Source of the DNA: Acidobacteriota bacterium
Lineage (GTDB): Bacteria; Acidobacteriota; UBA6911; RPQK01; DATIPO01
Length of the DNA: 64,000 bases
Direction of reading: 5' to 3'
NCBI GenBank assembly: GCA_035471785.1
Contig: DATIPQ010000049.1
Coordinates: 1 to 64,000, forward strand
Shown here: piece by piece, positions 54,235-63,245 of the stretch
How positions within the stretch are numbered: position 1 is the stretch's first letter
Layout of the letters: each line of letters opens with the position of its first letter
The notes under the pieces: model-generated
What the model was told of the DNA's origin: nothing
Seen by the model: only the letters and a program-made list of their open reading frames with translations
Database searches by the model: none
Position numbers and translations under genes: made by a program

Positions 54235-55386
54235 ATGGACTACACTCAACAACCCCTGCTCTTTAGAATCCGCAAGGTCCTGCGCTATGTTCTTCTCTAT
54301 GGAATTCGGCGGACTTGGATTAAGGTGCGGGCTCAATATCACATGAAAAGGAGTGCCCCAGTTGCTTACCGGCCGCCGTCCGATCCAGCGGCTGGCGGAC
54401 ACGTGGGATTGATAGGATGCGGCAACTTCGCCTACAGCAACATTGCATACTACCTGCGCCAGAATTTCGGTTCCAAGATTCTGCGCGGCTGTATGGACAT
54501 CAACCCTGCTCGGGCAGCGTCACTTTGCCGCAGCTTTGCGCTGCAATATTTTACAACCGATGCCGAGCAGATCCTCGCTGATCCGGCAATCGACATCGTG
54601 TACGTTGCTTCCAACCATGCGTCCCATGCCGAATATGCGATCAGAGCACTTCGTAGAGGCAAAGCTGTTCACATCGAAAAGCCTCACTGTGTGAATCGTG
54701 ACCAACTGACCCGCCTTTGTCGGGCGCTCCTGGAGACGAACGGCAAAGCCACACTGGGCTTTAACCGTCCTTGCAGCCGCATCGGCACCCTAATCCGCAA
54801 GTATCTCGACGCCCAGTCGGGGCCAGCTATCTTCAACTGGTTTTTGGCAGGCCATCAGATCGATCCCGATCATTGGTATTTTCAGGAACAGGAGGGAGGC
54901 CGGGTGCTGGGCAATCTCTGTCATTGGACCGATTTCGTCTACCATTTGGTTCCGGCTCAGAAGCGCTTTCCGATCATCATCACACCGACTCGCTCGGACC
55001 GCTCGGACTGCGACATCGCCTTCACCTACCTGTTTGGAGATGGTTCGATCGCCGCAATCACCTTCTCCGCCAAGGGCCATACGTTCGAGGGGGTTCGCGA
55101 GCGTTTCGCGGCCCACAAAGGAGACGTGCTGGTCTCTATGGACGACTTCAAGACCTTGACGATCGAGATCGGAGAACGGAAGCTCAACCGGTCAGGGTTG
55201 TTCCGCGACCACGGCCACGAGAGCCGCATCCTGGCCAGCTACCGCATGGTGCGCGGCGACAACGAGGGCGAGGACGTGGCCTACATCTGGGAAACCGGAC
55301 TTCTTTTCCTGGAAACCAGGGAGGCGCTGGAGACACAGCAATCCCGCCAGATCGAGGAATTCAGCCGCTCGTTTCCCTCAGATTAG
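54235..55386 (+). CDS. Gfo/Idh/MocA-family oxidoreductase
   Basis: NAD(P)-dependent sugar oxidoreductase, 383 aa. An N-terminal extension of about 50 residues (basic, possibly membrane-binding) precedes HVGLIGCGNFAYSNIAYYL, the dinucleotide fold, then IVYVASNHASHAEYAIRALRRGKAVHIEKP with the catalytic Lys-Pro motif. WFLAGHQIDPDHWYFQEQEGGRVLGNLCHWTDFVYHL is the usual central block with its His ligands. It resembles the second half of the bi-domain protein at 50432, which lies on the other strand, so the locus has two related sugar oxidoreductases. It ends convergent with the second heparinase-like gene. Confidence 0.88.
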   Translation: MDYTQQPLLFRIRKVLRYVLLYGIRRTWIKVRAQYHMKRSAPVAYRPPSDPAAGGHVGLIGCGNFAYSNIAYYLRQNFGSKILRGCMDINPARAASLCRSFALQYFTTDAEQILADPAIDIVYVASNHASHAEYAIRALRRGKAVHIEKPHCVNRDQLTRLCRALLETNGKATLGFNRPCSRIGTLIRKYLDAQSGPAIFNWFLAGHQIDPDHWYFQEQEGGRVLGNLCHWTDFVYHLVPAQKRFPIIITPTRSDRSDCDIAFTYLFGDGSIAAITFSAKGHTFEGVRERFAAHKGDVLVSMDDFKTLTIEIGERKLNRSGLFRDHGHESRILASYRMVRGDNEGEDVAYIWETGLLFLETREALETQQSRQIEEFSRSFPSD

Positions 55387-55407
55387 GCGGGATGACTGCT
55401 CATCTTG

Positions 55408-57387
55408 TCACAGTGCCTCGATCTCAAAGCGGGCATACAGGGGAAGCGGCATTTGGCCGGTGGAAGCTCGCAGCCGACAGTGTTTCTGAGGGTTCCCATA
55501 CTGGGGGTAACGTGCGTTCTCTCGGATCGACCAGGACAACGTCGCCCCACTCCAGCGCAACCGGACTTCGGGTCCTGTTGCCCTGGCGCAGCGGATCTCT
55601 TCTCCTCTCAGCTCCGCCTCCCAGCCGGCGGCCAGTTGAAAGTGCCAGTGCACTTCGTGCGAGCCCTTCCCGGCGATTCGGTCGGAGATGACGAAGGCCA
55701 CATTCCGACGGCCCGTTTCGACCCTCCGTTCATAGTAGTCCACCCCCAGGGAGGCGAATCCGAAGTGGCGACCGACGAAGACCCGGGAGGCGGCGTCCCA
55801 GAGTAGAACTTGCACCGGGCAGGCTGTTGCATGAGGGAATCTCTGCCTGCTCAGCGGAGCGGGCTCGGTCTGATCGACGATGGCCACGTTGTGGGCAGAG
55901 GCGGCGATGCATCTCAACCGTTCATCGATGGATCGCGTGTAGGAGGAACATCCGCTGTCGACGAGTAGATCTCGCCCTCCCACTGAGACTTCGACGCTCA
56001 AGGCGTCGTTGTGCCCATGGCCTCCTCGCCCCTTCAAACCGACATCGCCGCAGTCGATCATGCAGTAATCATCCTTACGGCGGATTACGTAGAATCCGCC
56101 CTGCTCGAATCCCTTGCTCTTAGTTTTCGGCGCAGTCGTTGGCGGCAGTTTCCTGATCGTTTCCCCTTCGAGTGCTCCGATGAGAATCAGCGCGTCCAGG
56201 GACAAGCCGTCTGCATGGGCCCACAGATCTGCCCGCCCGCAGAATGCGGCGCCAATGCCAAGGAGGTACCGATGATCGTTGATTGGCTGATGGCCGACTG
56301 AAAGCACACGTCCGTCATCAGCATCTCCCCAGACTGGAACCAATCCGTCCGGCTTGCTGTAGGCGGCCACGAATTCGAACATGCGCTCAAGCCGTTCAAG
56401 ATACTTGTCTTCCAGTTCGATTCCGCGTCGGCGGCAAACGACCGCAGCATGGAGAAACAGCTCTAAAACCAGGCGGTGATAGGGGATCGACCCTTCGTGG
56501 CATACCCCGTCGGGATAGACTTGTCTCACGATCTCGCCTTCAAGCTCGCGCTGCGCCAAGCGCACCCACTTGGAGGACTCCCGCTCCTCAGGGAGATAGA
56601 GTCCGAGGTAGAGCAGCCCTACCAGGCAGCTTGTATAGTGGTTGCCGCTGATGTCGCTGTATTCCAGATTGCGATATATGAAGCGGCCATGCTCGGCGAG
56701 GAGGTTTCGTAGTTCAGGGCCGTCAAATCGATCCTCCCATGCTGTTCCGGAGAGGATCTCAGCCGTCCAAATCAAACTGATGGCCCTCAACGAAGCTTCC
56801 ATGCCGATGGCCCATCCCACGCCGTATCCGACCGGGTTGTTGCGGCGAAAGTCCTTCATCAACTCGGCTGCTCTTCCGGCGAACCGTTCCTCTCCCGAGA
56901 CGCGTGCGGCCAAAGCCAGCACCGGCAAGTACTGCAGGCGGCTCATTTCCCATGGCACCTTGATGTCACTGGGATGTTCCCAATCGAGGATATCTGCATA
57001 GCGGTAGCGAGTGTGGAAACGGAAGGGCCAGCGCCGGCCTGACGCGGGATCGTAGTGCCAGTCAATCGGGGGCCGCAGGTCGACATCAACCGAAAGCAGT
57101 TTGCTTTGGCCGCCCATGATGCGCTCCGCTTGCCGCAACAGGTTGTCGAGGGCTTGGGGACGGTTTTGACGCAGATGAGTCAGGGCCCGGTCCAAGCCGC
57201 GGGTACCGAGAATCAGTATCTGCGATCGCTGGCGAGTTGATGAAAGTTGGGTTGCGTAAGGCCGTCCTCCTACCGCCTCCAGAACGCTGCGGGCTTTGGC
57301 AAAGAGCCGGTCCCGCAGTTTTCGCAACAAGAAAGAGAAGGGACGGCGCCGGGTTTCACGGGCCAAGTGGAGCAGGTCGCTAACCAC
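55408..57387 (-). CDS. Heparinase II/III-family polysaccharide lyase-like protein (second copy)
   Basis: A 659-aa paralogue of the protein at 48702, again without signal peptide. The toroid contains NPVGYGVGWAIGMEASLRA and DISGNHYTSCLVGLLYLGL; the beta-sandwich domain has GRGGHGHNDALSVEVSVGG and LLVDSGCSSYTRS. The start overlaps the stop of the polymerase-like gene by 8 nt. The pairing of two such lyases with different partners in one locus suggests they act on the locus's own uronic-acid-containing polymer, but this is inference. Confidence 0.88.
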   Translation of the reverse strand: MVSDLLHLARETRRRPFSFLLRKLRDRLFAKARSVLEAVGGRPYATQLSSTRQRSQILILGTRGLDRALTHLRQNRPQALDNLLRQAERIMGGQSKLLSVDVDLRPPIDWHYDPASGRRWPFRFHTRYRYADILDWEHPSDIKVPWEMSRLQYLPVLALAARVSGEERFAGRAAELMKDFRRNNPVGYGVGWAIGMEASLRAISLIWTAEILSGTAWEDRFDGPELRNLLAEHGRFIYRNLEYSDISGNHYTSCLVGLLYLGLYLPEERESSKWVRLAQRELEGEIVRQVYPDGVCHEGSIPYHRLVLELFLHAAVVCRRRGIELEDKYLERLERMFEFVAAYSKPDGLVPVWGDADDGRVLSVGHQPINDHRYLLGIGAAFCGRADLWAHADGLSLDALILIGALEGETIRKLPPTTAPKTKSKGFEQGGFYVIRRKDDYCMIDCGDVGLKGRGGHGHNDALSVEVSVGGRDLLVDSGCSSYTRSIDERLRCIAASAHNVAIVDQTEPAPLSRQRFPHATACPVQVLLWDAASRVFVGRHFGFASLGVDYYERRVETGRRNVAFVISDRIAGKGSHEVHWHFQLAAGWEAELRGEEIRCARATGPEVRLRWSGATLSWSIRENARYPQYGNPQKHCRLRASTGQMPLPLYARFEIEAL

Positions 57388-58696
57388 GGATCCGCCTCAC
57401 CTGCCGAACGGCCCAAATGATGGCAAGGAATATCAGGCAGGTGACAAATCCGTGAAGGATCAGCACTTGTAGATCGGTGGCGAAGCCGAGGATGAATCCG
57501 GCGTAGCTCAGCGTCACCACGCGGATGAAGCGCTTTGGCCCCCGCAGCAGCCTCACGTAGAACAGGTGGCTGAAGCCGCCGAACGCGAACAGCAAGCCCA
57601 AACTCCACCAACGGAAGTCGTACCACAAGCTGCCCCAGATGTCCAGGCTGACGTTCCCCAGGGGGTTGCCGTATAGCATCTCATGCAGCCGATTGGAGAG
57701 CGTATAATTGATCCGCCCTGGAAGCACGTGCTCCAACTCCTCCACAATGCCGAGCCCCCACTGGGGCTCGCTGTGAACCAGAAACCTCTCATAAACTTCA
57801 TAGCGTTCCAGAGCCGGACCGACGCTGACCCTTTCCACCACCTGGAAGGGAGCCCACAGGAGAGGGTGTTGGGACCACTTCCTCTGCCCCCGCGCTCCCA
57901 TCATCAACGTCAGCACGCTGAGGAGAATCAGGAAGACCACGGCGATGGTGGTCAATTGGGTCCGCGTGAAACGGTAGGGAAACATGTAGCGGGCCGTGCC
58001 GATGATCAAGAAAAGGGCGCCGAAGTTGGCCAGCGGGAAGCGGGCGCCTCTGCCAACGAGCGACAGCACGGAAGCTAGAAGGAAGAGGAGGAACAGCAGT
58101 CTGTGCCCCAGAGAGGGACGCACCTTCTGCCGGAAATACAGCAGGACGGTCACCAGCGGCAGAAGGACGTTCTTGAATTGAGACACGTAACCCAGGCCCA
58201 GGTAAGCTCCGCCGGAGGAACTAGTTTCGCGGAGCTGGTTGTAAACCTCGATCATCAGCGCCGGACCGCCGGCCAGAAGGCTCTGGAAAGCGTCGTACGG
58301 TACGAAGAATCCCAGCAGAAAGAAGTAGGCTGCGGCGACCAAGGCTGATACCAGGCCGATGGCCAAGAACGCGGCGAACTGCACGCCGTGCAGATCGTCG
58401 ACCCAGGCCCGCTCTTGGAAGGCCTTCAAATCCGCTCGATGCCGAAACCTGGCCAGAGCCGAGAACACGACGATCCCAGCCATGTAGGCGAGCAGGCCCA
58501 TACCGATGAATACAGCGTAGGGATGCCCAGCTTGACCGTCTGACCAACCGGCATAAGCCGTCGTCGCGAAGGTGGAAATCCCCATGAGGATGATGTAGGT
58601 TTCCGGTCCAACGATGATCCTCCCCTGCGCCACCAGCAGGTAGTGGACGATCAGTGCGGCAACGAGCAGTATGCTGATTCCAAGGATGGACCACAT
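57380..58696 (-). CDS. O-antigen polymerase (Wzy-like) membrane protein
   Basis: Polytopic membrane protein of 438 aa with about eleven helices. It starts MWSILGISILLVAALIVHYLL; a cytosolic RHRADLKAFQERAW segment and a periplasmic loop (about 275-335, QPLL to GLGIVEELEHVLPGRINYTLSNRLHE) are typical of oligosaccharide repeat unit polymerases, which show little sequence conservation. The loop's GLGIVEELEHVLP is a family-like feature. It lies between asnB and the lyase gene, with ATG overlap into the latter. Distinct from the ligase-like protein at 42734. Confidence 0.78.
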   Translation of the reverse strand: MWSILGISILLVAALIVHYLLVAQGRIIVGPETYIILMGISTFATTAYAGWSDGQAGHPYAVFIGMGLLAYMAGIVVFSALARFRHRADLKAFQERAWVDDLHGVQFAAFLAIGLVSALVAAAYFFLLGFFVPYDAFQSLLAGGPALMIEVYNQLRETSSSGGAYLGLGYVSQFKNVLLPLVTVLLYFRQKVRPSLGHRLLFLLFLLASVLSLVGRGARFPLANFGALFLIIGTARYMFPYRFTRTQLTTIAVVFLILLSVLTLMMGARGQRKWSQHPLLWAPFQVVERVSVGPALERYEVYERFLVHSEPQWGLGIVEELEHVLPGRINYTLSNRLHEMLYGNPLGNVSLDIWGSLWYDFRWWSLGLLFAFGGFSHLFYVRLLRGPKRFIRVVTLSYAGFILGFATDLQVLILHGFVTCLIFLAIIWAVRQVRRIRG

Positions 58697-58759
58697 TTGC
58701 TATTGGTTGGCGGTGACGAGGCACGAAAGCATCCAGGATACGGGAAGCTGGGACTAGTA

Positions 58760-60784
58760 TCAAGCACCGAGCGACTTGGGCGACCCCTCAATCCAGGAAT
58801 CGAACCAGGCCACTGCGTTGTAAACCGTCCACAGGTAGGCTGTAAAATCACCGTTGCCGTTGCGATGACGAGCCAGCATATCAAGCACCGCGCGTCTGTT
58901 GGCGGGAAAGGCCTCGAAGAATCGGCTAGCCGACAATTCGGCTTCCATCGCCTTGCCGAAGTTCCCCCTTATCCAGCGGTCCATCGGGGCGCCAAAGCCC
59001 ATCTTGGGCCGGTCGATGATGGCATCTGGGATCAATCCACGCATTGCCTCCTTAAGGACGGACTTGCAAACACCGTCCGCGACCTTGACCTGTTGAGGAA
59101 GGTTCATGGTGAACTCCACCAAGCGGTGATCCAGGAAGGGCACTCTGGGTTCGACGGAAACCGACATGCCGATCTTGTCCACGCGCATAAGGAGAAGTTC
59201 CGGCAACCGAAGCTTGAACTCGGAATAGACCATCCGGGTCAGGATGTCATGGCCGGGCGCCTCGGCATCGAGCCTCTCGAAGAAGGACCGCACGATTTCG
59301 AAGGTGTCGGTTGCCGCAAAAGCTGCTGGCAACATTCCTGAGTCTTGCAGGAATTGAGGGGCTTCAAGTGGTCTGAGCCTTTTCTTATCCAAAAGCCGCG
59401 ACTTTCTGGACTCGGGAAAAATCGTGGCTCCGCTCCAAAAAGGCTCCCGTTCGAAGCCGGCCCTCACCAAGAGATCGAGGTAGGTGTCGTGCCTGTGATG
59501 CCAGGCCATTAGCCGCTCGACGAGCAAGCTGACTAACCTGCGGGCGAAGGCGGGAACCGTGCCGGTGTAGGGTTTCCAGAATCTGCGGTACATCGTCATA
59601 TATTTCAAGTAGTGAAGGTAGCCGCAGAACTGTTCGTCGGCTCCCTCTCCCACCTGCACCACAGTGGTGCCGGAATCACGCACTAGCTTGGAAACGAAGT
59701 AGAGTGGAATGCAGACCCAGTCCGCGATCGGCTCGTCTTGGGAAATGACCAACTGAGGAAGGTACTCCCGCATGGCCTTCTCGTCTACCATCACCTCGTG
59801 ATGATCAGCATTTAACAGATGGGCGACGTGGCGGGCATACTCGAACTCGTTCATATCCTGATGGTCGGAGAATCCCACTGTGAAGGTTCTTACCGGTCGC
59901 CCCAGGTGTTTGGTCATTAGGGCGGCGTTGGCTGAAGAATCGATGCCCCCCGAGAGGAAGACGCCAATGGGGACATCCGACATCATCCGTTTCCTCACCG
60001 AGTGGTCAAGAAGTTGCCGGGTACGGCGTACCGCAAAGTCCCGCAAGGCTGCCGGACTCAACGTCTTCATCTCATCCGCCTCAGGTCCGGCCCCCGGCAG
60101 GGCGTCCCAGTAGCGCTCTGCCTGCATGGAGCCGTCGGCCGACACCGTGCAGTGGAACCCAGCCGGAATCTTGTAAATCCCTCGGAACATGGTCAAGGGA
60201 GCCGGAGTAGTGAGGAAGGAGAGATAATGATAGATGGCGAGAGGTTCAACTTCGGCCTGCACTTCCGGATGGGCCAGAAGCGCCTTGATCTCGGAAGCGA
60301 AAAGAAACGCCGACGGCGTCCAGGTTATATAAAGCGGCTTTATCCCGATCCTGTCACGAGCCAGGAACAGATTCTGACCTGCTTCGTCCCAGACACCGAT
60401 GGCGAACATGCCCTCCAGATGGTCGACGACCTTCTCGCCCCACTGCTCATAGCCGTGAACGATGGTTTCGGTATCCGAGTGGTCCGATCTGAACCGATGG
60501 TTGTGCGAGAGCAGCTCTCTTCGCAGGTATTGGTGATTATAGATCTCCCCGTTGAAGACCACTTGGATCGAGCCGTCTTCATTGGGCATGGGTTGATTGG
60601 CGGAATCGGACAAGTCGATGATGGCCAGCCTGCGGAATCCCAATCCCACCCGGCCCGACGGGGCAATCCAGAGTCCGGAGCCATCCGGGCCACGGTGTTG
60701 GATGACGTCTCTCATCCGTTCCAGAACGGCACTGTCAACCTCGCGGCTTTCCGTGAGGGAAAGCCATCCTGTGATGCCGCACAT
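58760..60784 (-). CDS. asnB: Asparagine synthase (glutamine-hydrolysing), AsnB type
   Basis: Two-domain amidotransferase of 674 aa. The start is fixed by MCGITGW, in which Cys2 must be exposed as the glutaminase nucleophile; the class II glutaminase domain has NGEIYNHQYLR. The synthase domain (from about 230) has the pyrophosphate loop GVFLSGGIDSS and later PRVPFLDHRLVEF. Members in polysaccharide clusters often amidate uronic acids instead of making free asparagine, and this gene's position between wzz and wzy genes supports that. An upstream in-frame Met at 60808 would bury the Cys and is rejected. Confidence 0.93.
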   Translation of the reverse strand: MCGITGWLSLTESREVDSAVLERMRDVIQHRGPDGSGLWIAPSGRVGLGFRRLAIIDLSDSANQPMPNEDGSIQVVFNGEIYNHQYLRRELLSHNHRFRSDHSDTETIVHGYEQWGEKVVDHLEGMFAIGVWDEAGQNLFLARDRIGIKPLYITWTPSAFLFASEIKALLAHPEVQAEVEPLAIYHYLSFLTTPAPLTMFRGIYKIPAGFHCTVSADGSMQAERYWDALPGAGPEADEMKTLSPAALRDFAVRRTRQLLDHSVRKRMMSDVPIGVFLSGGIDSSANAALMTKHLGRPVRTFTVGFSDHQDMNEFEYARHVAHLLNADHHEVMVDEKAMREYLPQLVISQDEPIADWVCIPLYFVSKLVRDSGTTVVQVGEGADEQFCGYLHYLKYMTMYRRFWKPYTGTVPAFARRLVSLLVERLMAWHHRHDTYLDLLVRAGFEREPFWSGATIFPESRKSRLLDKKRLRPLEAPQFLQDSGMLPAAFAATDTFEIVRSFFERLDAEAPGHDILTRMVYSEFKLRLPELLLMRVDKIGMSVSVEPRVPFLDHRLVEFTMNLPQQVKVADGVCKSVLKEAMRGLIPDAIIDRPKMGFGAPMDRWIRGNFGKAMEAELSASRFFEAFPANRRAVLDMLARHRNGNGDFTAYLWTVYNAVAWFDSWIEGSPKSLGA

Positions 60785-60843
60785 GATTCTCCCTCGGCTT
60801 TCTCGCAACGTGCCTGCGTTGCCTTCCAGGGCGACTGAAAAAC

Positions 60844-62331
60844 TTATTCCGACTGGCCGTTGATCTCGCGAACGATGGCGACAGCCAGCCCGAGCATTCC
60901 TCCCAATAGGACGGCAACGAGCAGCTTTAGGCCAAGGCCCAACGGTTTCGGGCTTCTCGGCGGAACGGCCGGCATGGCAAGTCTCACGTCCGGGACATCC
61001 TCTCGCGCTTGGGCAAGACGGACTTCGTTGTAGGTGCCCGAAAGTTTCTGAACCTGCGACTTCAACCGGTCGATCTCCCGCTCCATCGGAGCCAACTCGG
61101 ACAGGTGCTCACGGCGGATGCGGTCAAGAGCCCGACGACGGTCTCTAATTAGTCCCGCCAAATCGATCTCGCGTTCCTCTTGCAATATTCCAAGTGCAAC
61201 GCTGCGTTCCCGCTGCAGCTTCTCGACGGTTCGGTCGAACTCCCAATAGACATTCTGCTGAGTTTCTCTCAGCATCCTCACTTGGGATTCGAGTTGGACA
61301 ATCCTCATAGCCAAGTCGGTATGGATCGGGTTGACCTCCTCGTCAACCAGATTCTTGGAGAAGAGCCGGTTCTCGGTTTCTTCTCCCCAGGCACCCGACA
61401 AAGCCTGCCACAGGACGTCATCGCTGACCGTCTTTCGCAGGCGGAAGACCATTGGGGTCTGAGCCAGTTTCTGGCGCAGGACCAGAAGCTGAGCCAGCAG
61501 CCTCAAGGCCGTTTCCTGGTCTTCAACTCCGTCGCTTTGTGGAGACTTGGAGGAGTCCGATCCGATCCCATATCGGGAGCCGACGTCAGAGAAGATGCGC
61601 CGTGTCTGGTTACGGAACTCCGCGATCAGGTTCTCGGACTTGGCCCGGAACTCGGCGATTCGGTCATCCCAAGCCTTAGCCGTTTGGTCGAGCCGCTCCT
61701 GGAATTCGTTCAGTAGCCGAAGCCGCTCCTTCTCAAGTTCATCCAGCGATTTGCGGGAGTCGTGAAACTGACCTTCGACAATTTCAACTGTGGGATCCAA
61801 GGATGCTAAGGAGAGTCTACGGGTGTGTTCGAGAAAGACCTCCGCCCAAGCGTTGGCTACCTGTGCCGACGTTTCCGCATCCTCAGTGCGTGCGCTCAGG
61901 CGCAGCATGGGAGCCAAGGGAGTCTGGTCTGAGCGAGCCGACAGGAAGACATGAGTGCTCAGACCGTCGTCCAATCGGAGTATCCGGTCGGGTCCCAGCA
62001 CGCCGCGGCTCACCAAACGGGCAGTGGTTTCCTCCAACACCGCTCCTGACTCAACCAGCGCCTTGTATCCTTGAATCGAGAAGGTGGGTGGACTCAACTC
62101 GGAACTGAAGGTGGGGGGAGACACCACCAAGGTCAGTGACGCTTCGAATTGTCTCGGCAGCAGCATGATCACGACCAGGGCCAGCACGGCGACGCCCACC
62201 GCTCCCCCGGCGATCAAGCCGATTCGCCGCTGCAGGAAGCGGACGATATCGACCATGCCCAACCACTCCTGGTCTTGGGGCGGTTGTTGCACAATGGGAT
62301 CCGGACGGTTGCTTTTGGACTTGGCTGCCAT
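60844..62331 (-). CDS. Wzz-like polysaccharide chain-length/co-polymerase protein
   Basis: A 495-aa inner-membrane protein with two helices (about 34-55 and 465-485) flanking a long periplasmic coiled coil, the polysaccharide co-polymerase layout. The N-terminal cytosolic part contains GMVDIVRFLQRR, and the Pro-rich segment before the second helix (MPAVPPRSPKPLGLGLK) is the Wzz signature. There is no fused BY-kinase. Coiled-coil segments rich in E/R/L lie at about 165-245 and 345-440. It sets chain length for the polymer made by the wzy-like gene downstream. Confidence 0.9.
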   Translation of the reverse strand: MAAKSKSNRPDPIVQQPPQDQEWLGMVDIVRFLQRRIGLIAGGAVGVAVLALVVIMLLPRQFEASLTLVVSPPTFSSELSPPTFSIQGYKALVESGAVLEETTARLVSRGVLGPDRILRLDDGLSTHVFLSARSDQTPLAPMLRLSARTEDAETSAQVANAWAEVFLEHTRRLSLASLDPTVEIVEGQFHDSRKSLDELEKERLRLLNEFQERLDQTAKAWDDRIAEFRAKSENLIAEFRNQTRRIFSDVGSRYGIGSDSSKSPQSDGVEDQETALRLLAQLLVLRQKLAQTPMVFRLRKTVSDDVLWQALSGAWGEETENRLFSKNLVDEEVNPIHTDLAMRIVQLESQVRMLRETQQNVYWEFDRTVEKLQRERSVALGILQEEREIDLAGLIRDRRRALDRIRREHLSELAPMEREIDRLKSQVQKLSGTYNEVRLAQAREDVPDVRLAMPAVPPRSPKPLGLGLKLLVAVLLGGMLGLAVAIVREINGQSE

Positions 62332-62511
62332 AGGGCTGTTCGTTGGTTATACTTCGAAAGATGAGTCTTCGGCCAACTGTCTCAGCAAAGACTGGGATGG
62401 CTTGAATCGGCTTCGACTCATTCTCAGTGCGGCGTTCCCATTGAAGACCGCATTATGGCTGATCCGACCGCGATTTTCAAGGGCGACGTTGCGAGCCGAA
62501 GATGCCTGCCG

Positions 62512-63243
62512 TCAGACGATTTTCCTTTCGACTTTCCGCAGGATGCCGAGAATACATGCCCTAAACGGCGACAAGATCTCGAATCGGCTGACCATTCTCT
62601 CGTAGAGGGCGCCTGCGACAAATGTAGGCAATGACCAAAGCAGGTAGTTGGGCTGCACTTCGAGTGAACGGAGCATGACCGGCTCGAAGCCCGTTTGACC
62701 GAGTACTCTCTTCATTCTGCTCCGGCTGTTGAAACCATAGTAAGTAGGGAAGGTGTCCTTCTCGATACGACCGCGCTTCTTGTTGATCCACTTGTGGAAG
62801 GAAAGTGGTGTCAGAAGCGAAATCAGACCCACGTAATGGAAGAGATTGGGTGTGAGGAAGACAAAATGTCCGCCCCGGGCAAGCACTCGGTGAACCTCCC
62901 GCAAAACATGAAGGGGGTATTGGAAATGCTCAAAAACATAGATGCCGATAACCAGTTGAAAGCTTTCGTTGGAAAAAGGCAGTTCTTCGGCGGCAGCGAT
63001 CACGGCGTGATGCAGATAGGGATTCGAGCCGAGGCCCGTGTCAAGATCGATGCCGAACAGGGTCGTGTCTTCCTCAAATGAGAACGGCAACCCGCTGCGA
63101 CCTCGTCCGGCTCCCAAATCCAAGACTCTGCGGCTGGCGCCCAAAAAAGGAGTGATCTCTCGGGCAAGGGCTGCCACAGGATCTTGCGTCCACTTTTCGG
63201 GATAGAGTTTACTTCGCCAGTATTCTGTTCGAAGGCACTTCAT
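62512..63243 (-). CDS. Class I SAM-dependent methyltransferase
   Basis: Cytoplasmic methyltransferase (243 aa). SAM-binding motif I is RVLDLGAGRGRSGLPF, followed by the acidic FGIDLDTG, AAEELPFSNESFQLVIGIYVFEHF (motif IV-type) and GGHFVFLTPN. Probably methylates a sugar or lipid-linked intermediate of the glycan, but the acceptor is unknown. I start at MKCLRTEYWRS just after the Wzx stop; a TTG six codons upstream is the alternative. About 180 nt separate it from the wzz-like gene, possibly with a promoter for the following genes. Confidence 0.85.
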   Translation of the reverse strand: MKCLRTEYWRSKLYPEKWTQDPVAALAREITPFLGASRRVLDLGAGRGRSGLPFSFEEDTTLFGIDLDTGLGSNPYLHHAVIAAAEELPFSNESFQLVIGIYVFEHFQYPLHVLREVHRVLARGGHFVFLTPNLFHYVGLISLLTPLSFHKWINKKRGRIEKDTFPTYYGFNSRSRMKRVLGQTGFEPVMLRSLEVQPNYLLWSLPTFVAGALYERMVSRFEILSPFRACILGILRKVERKIV

Positions 63244-63245
63244 TA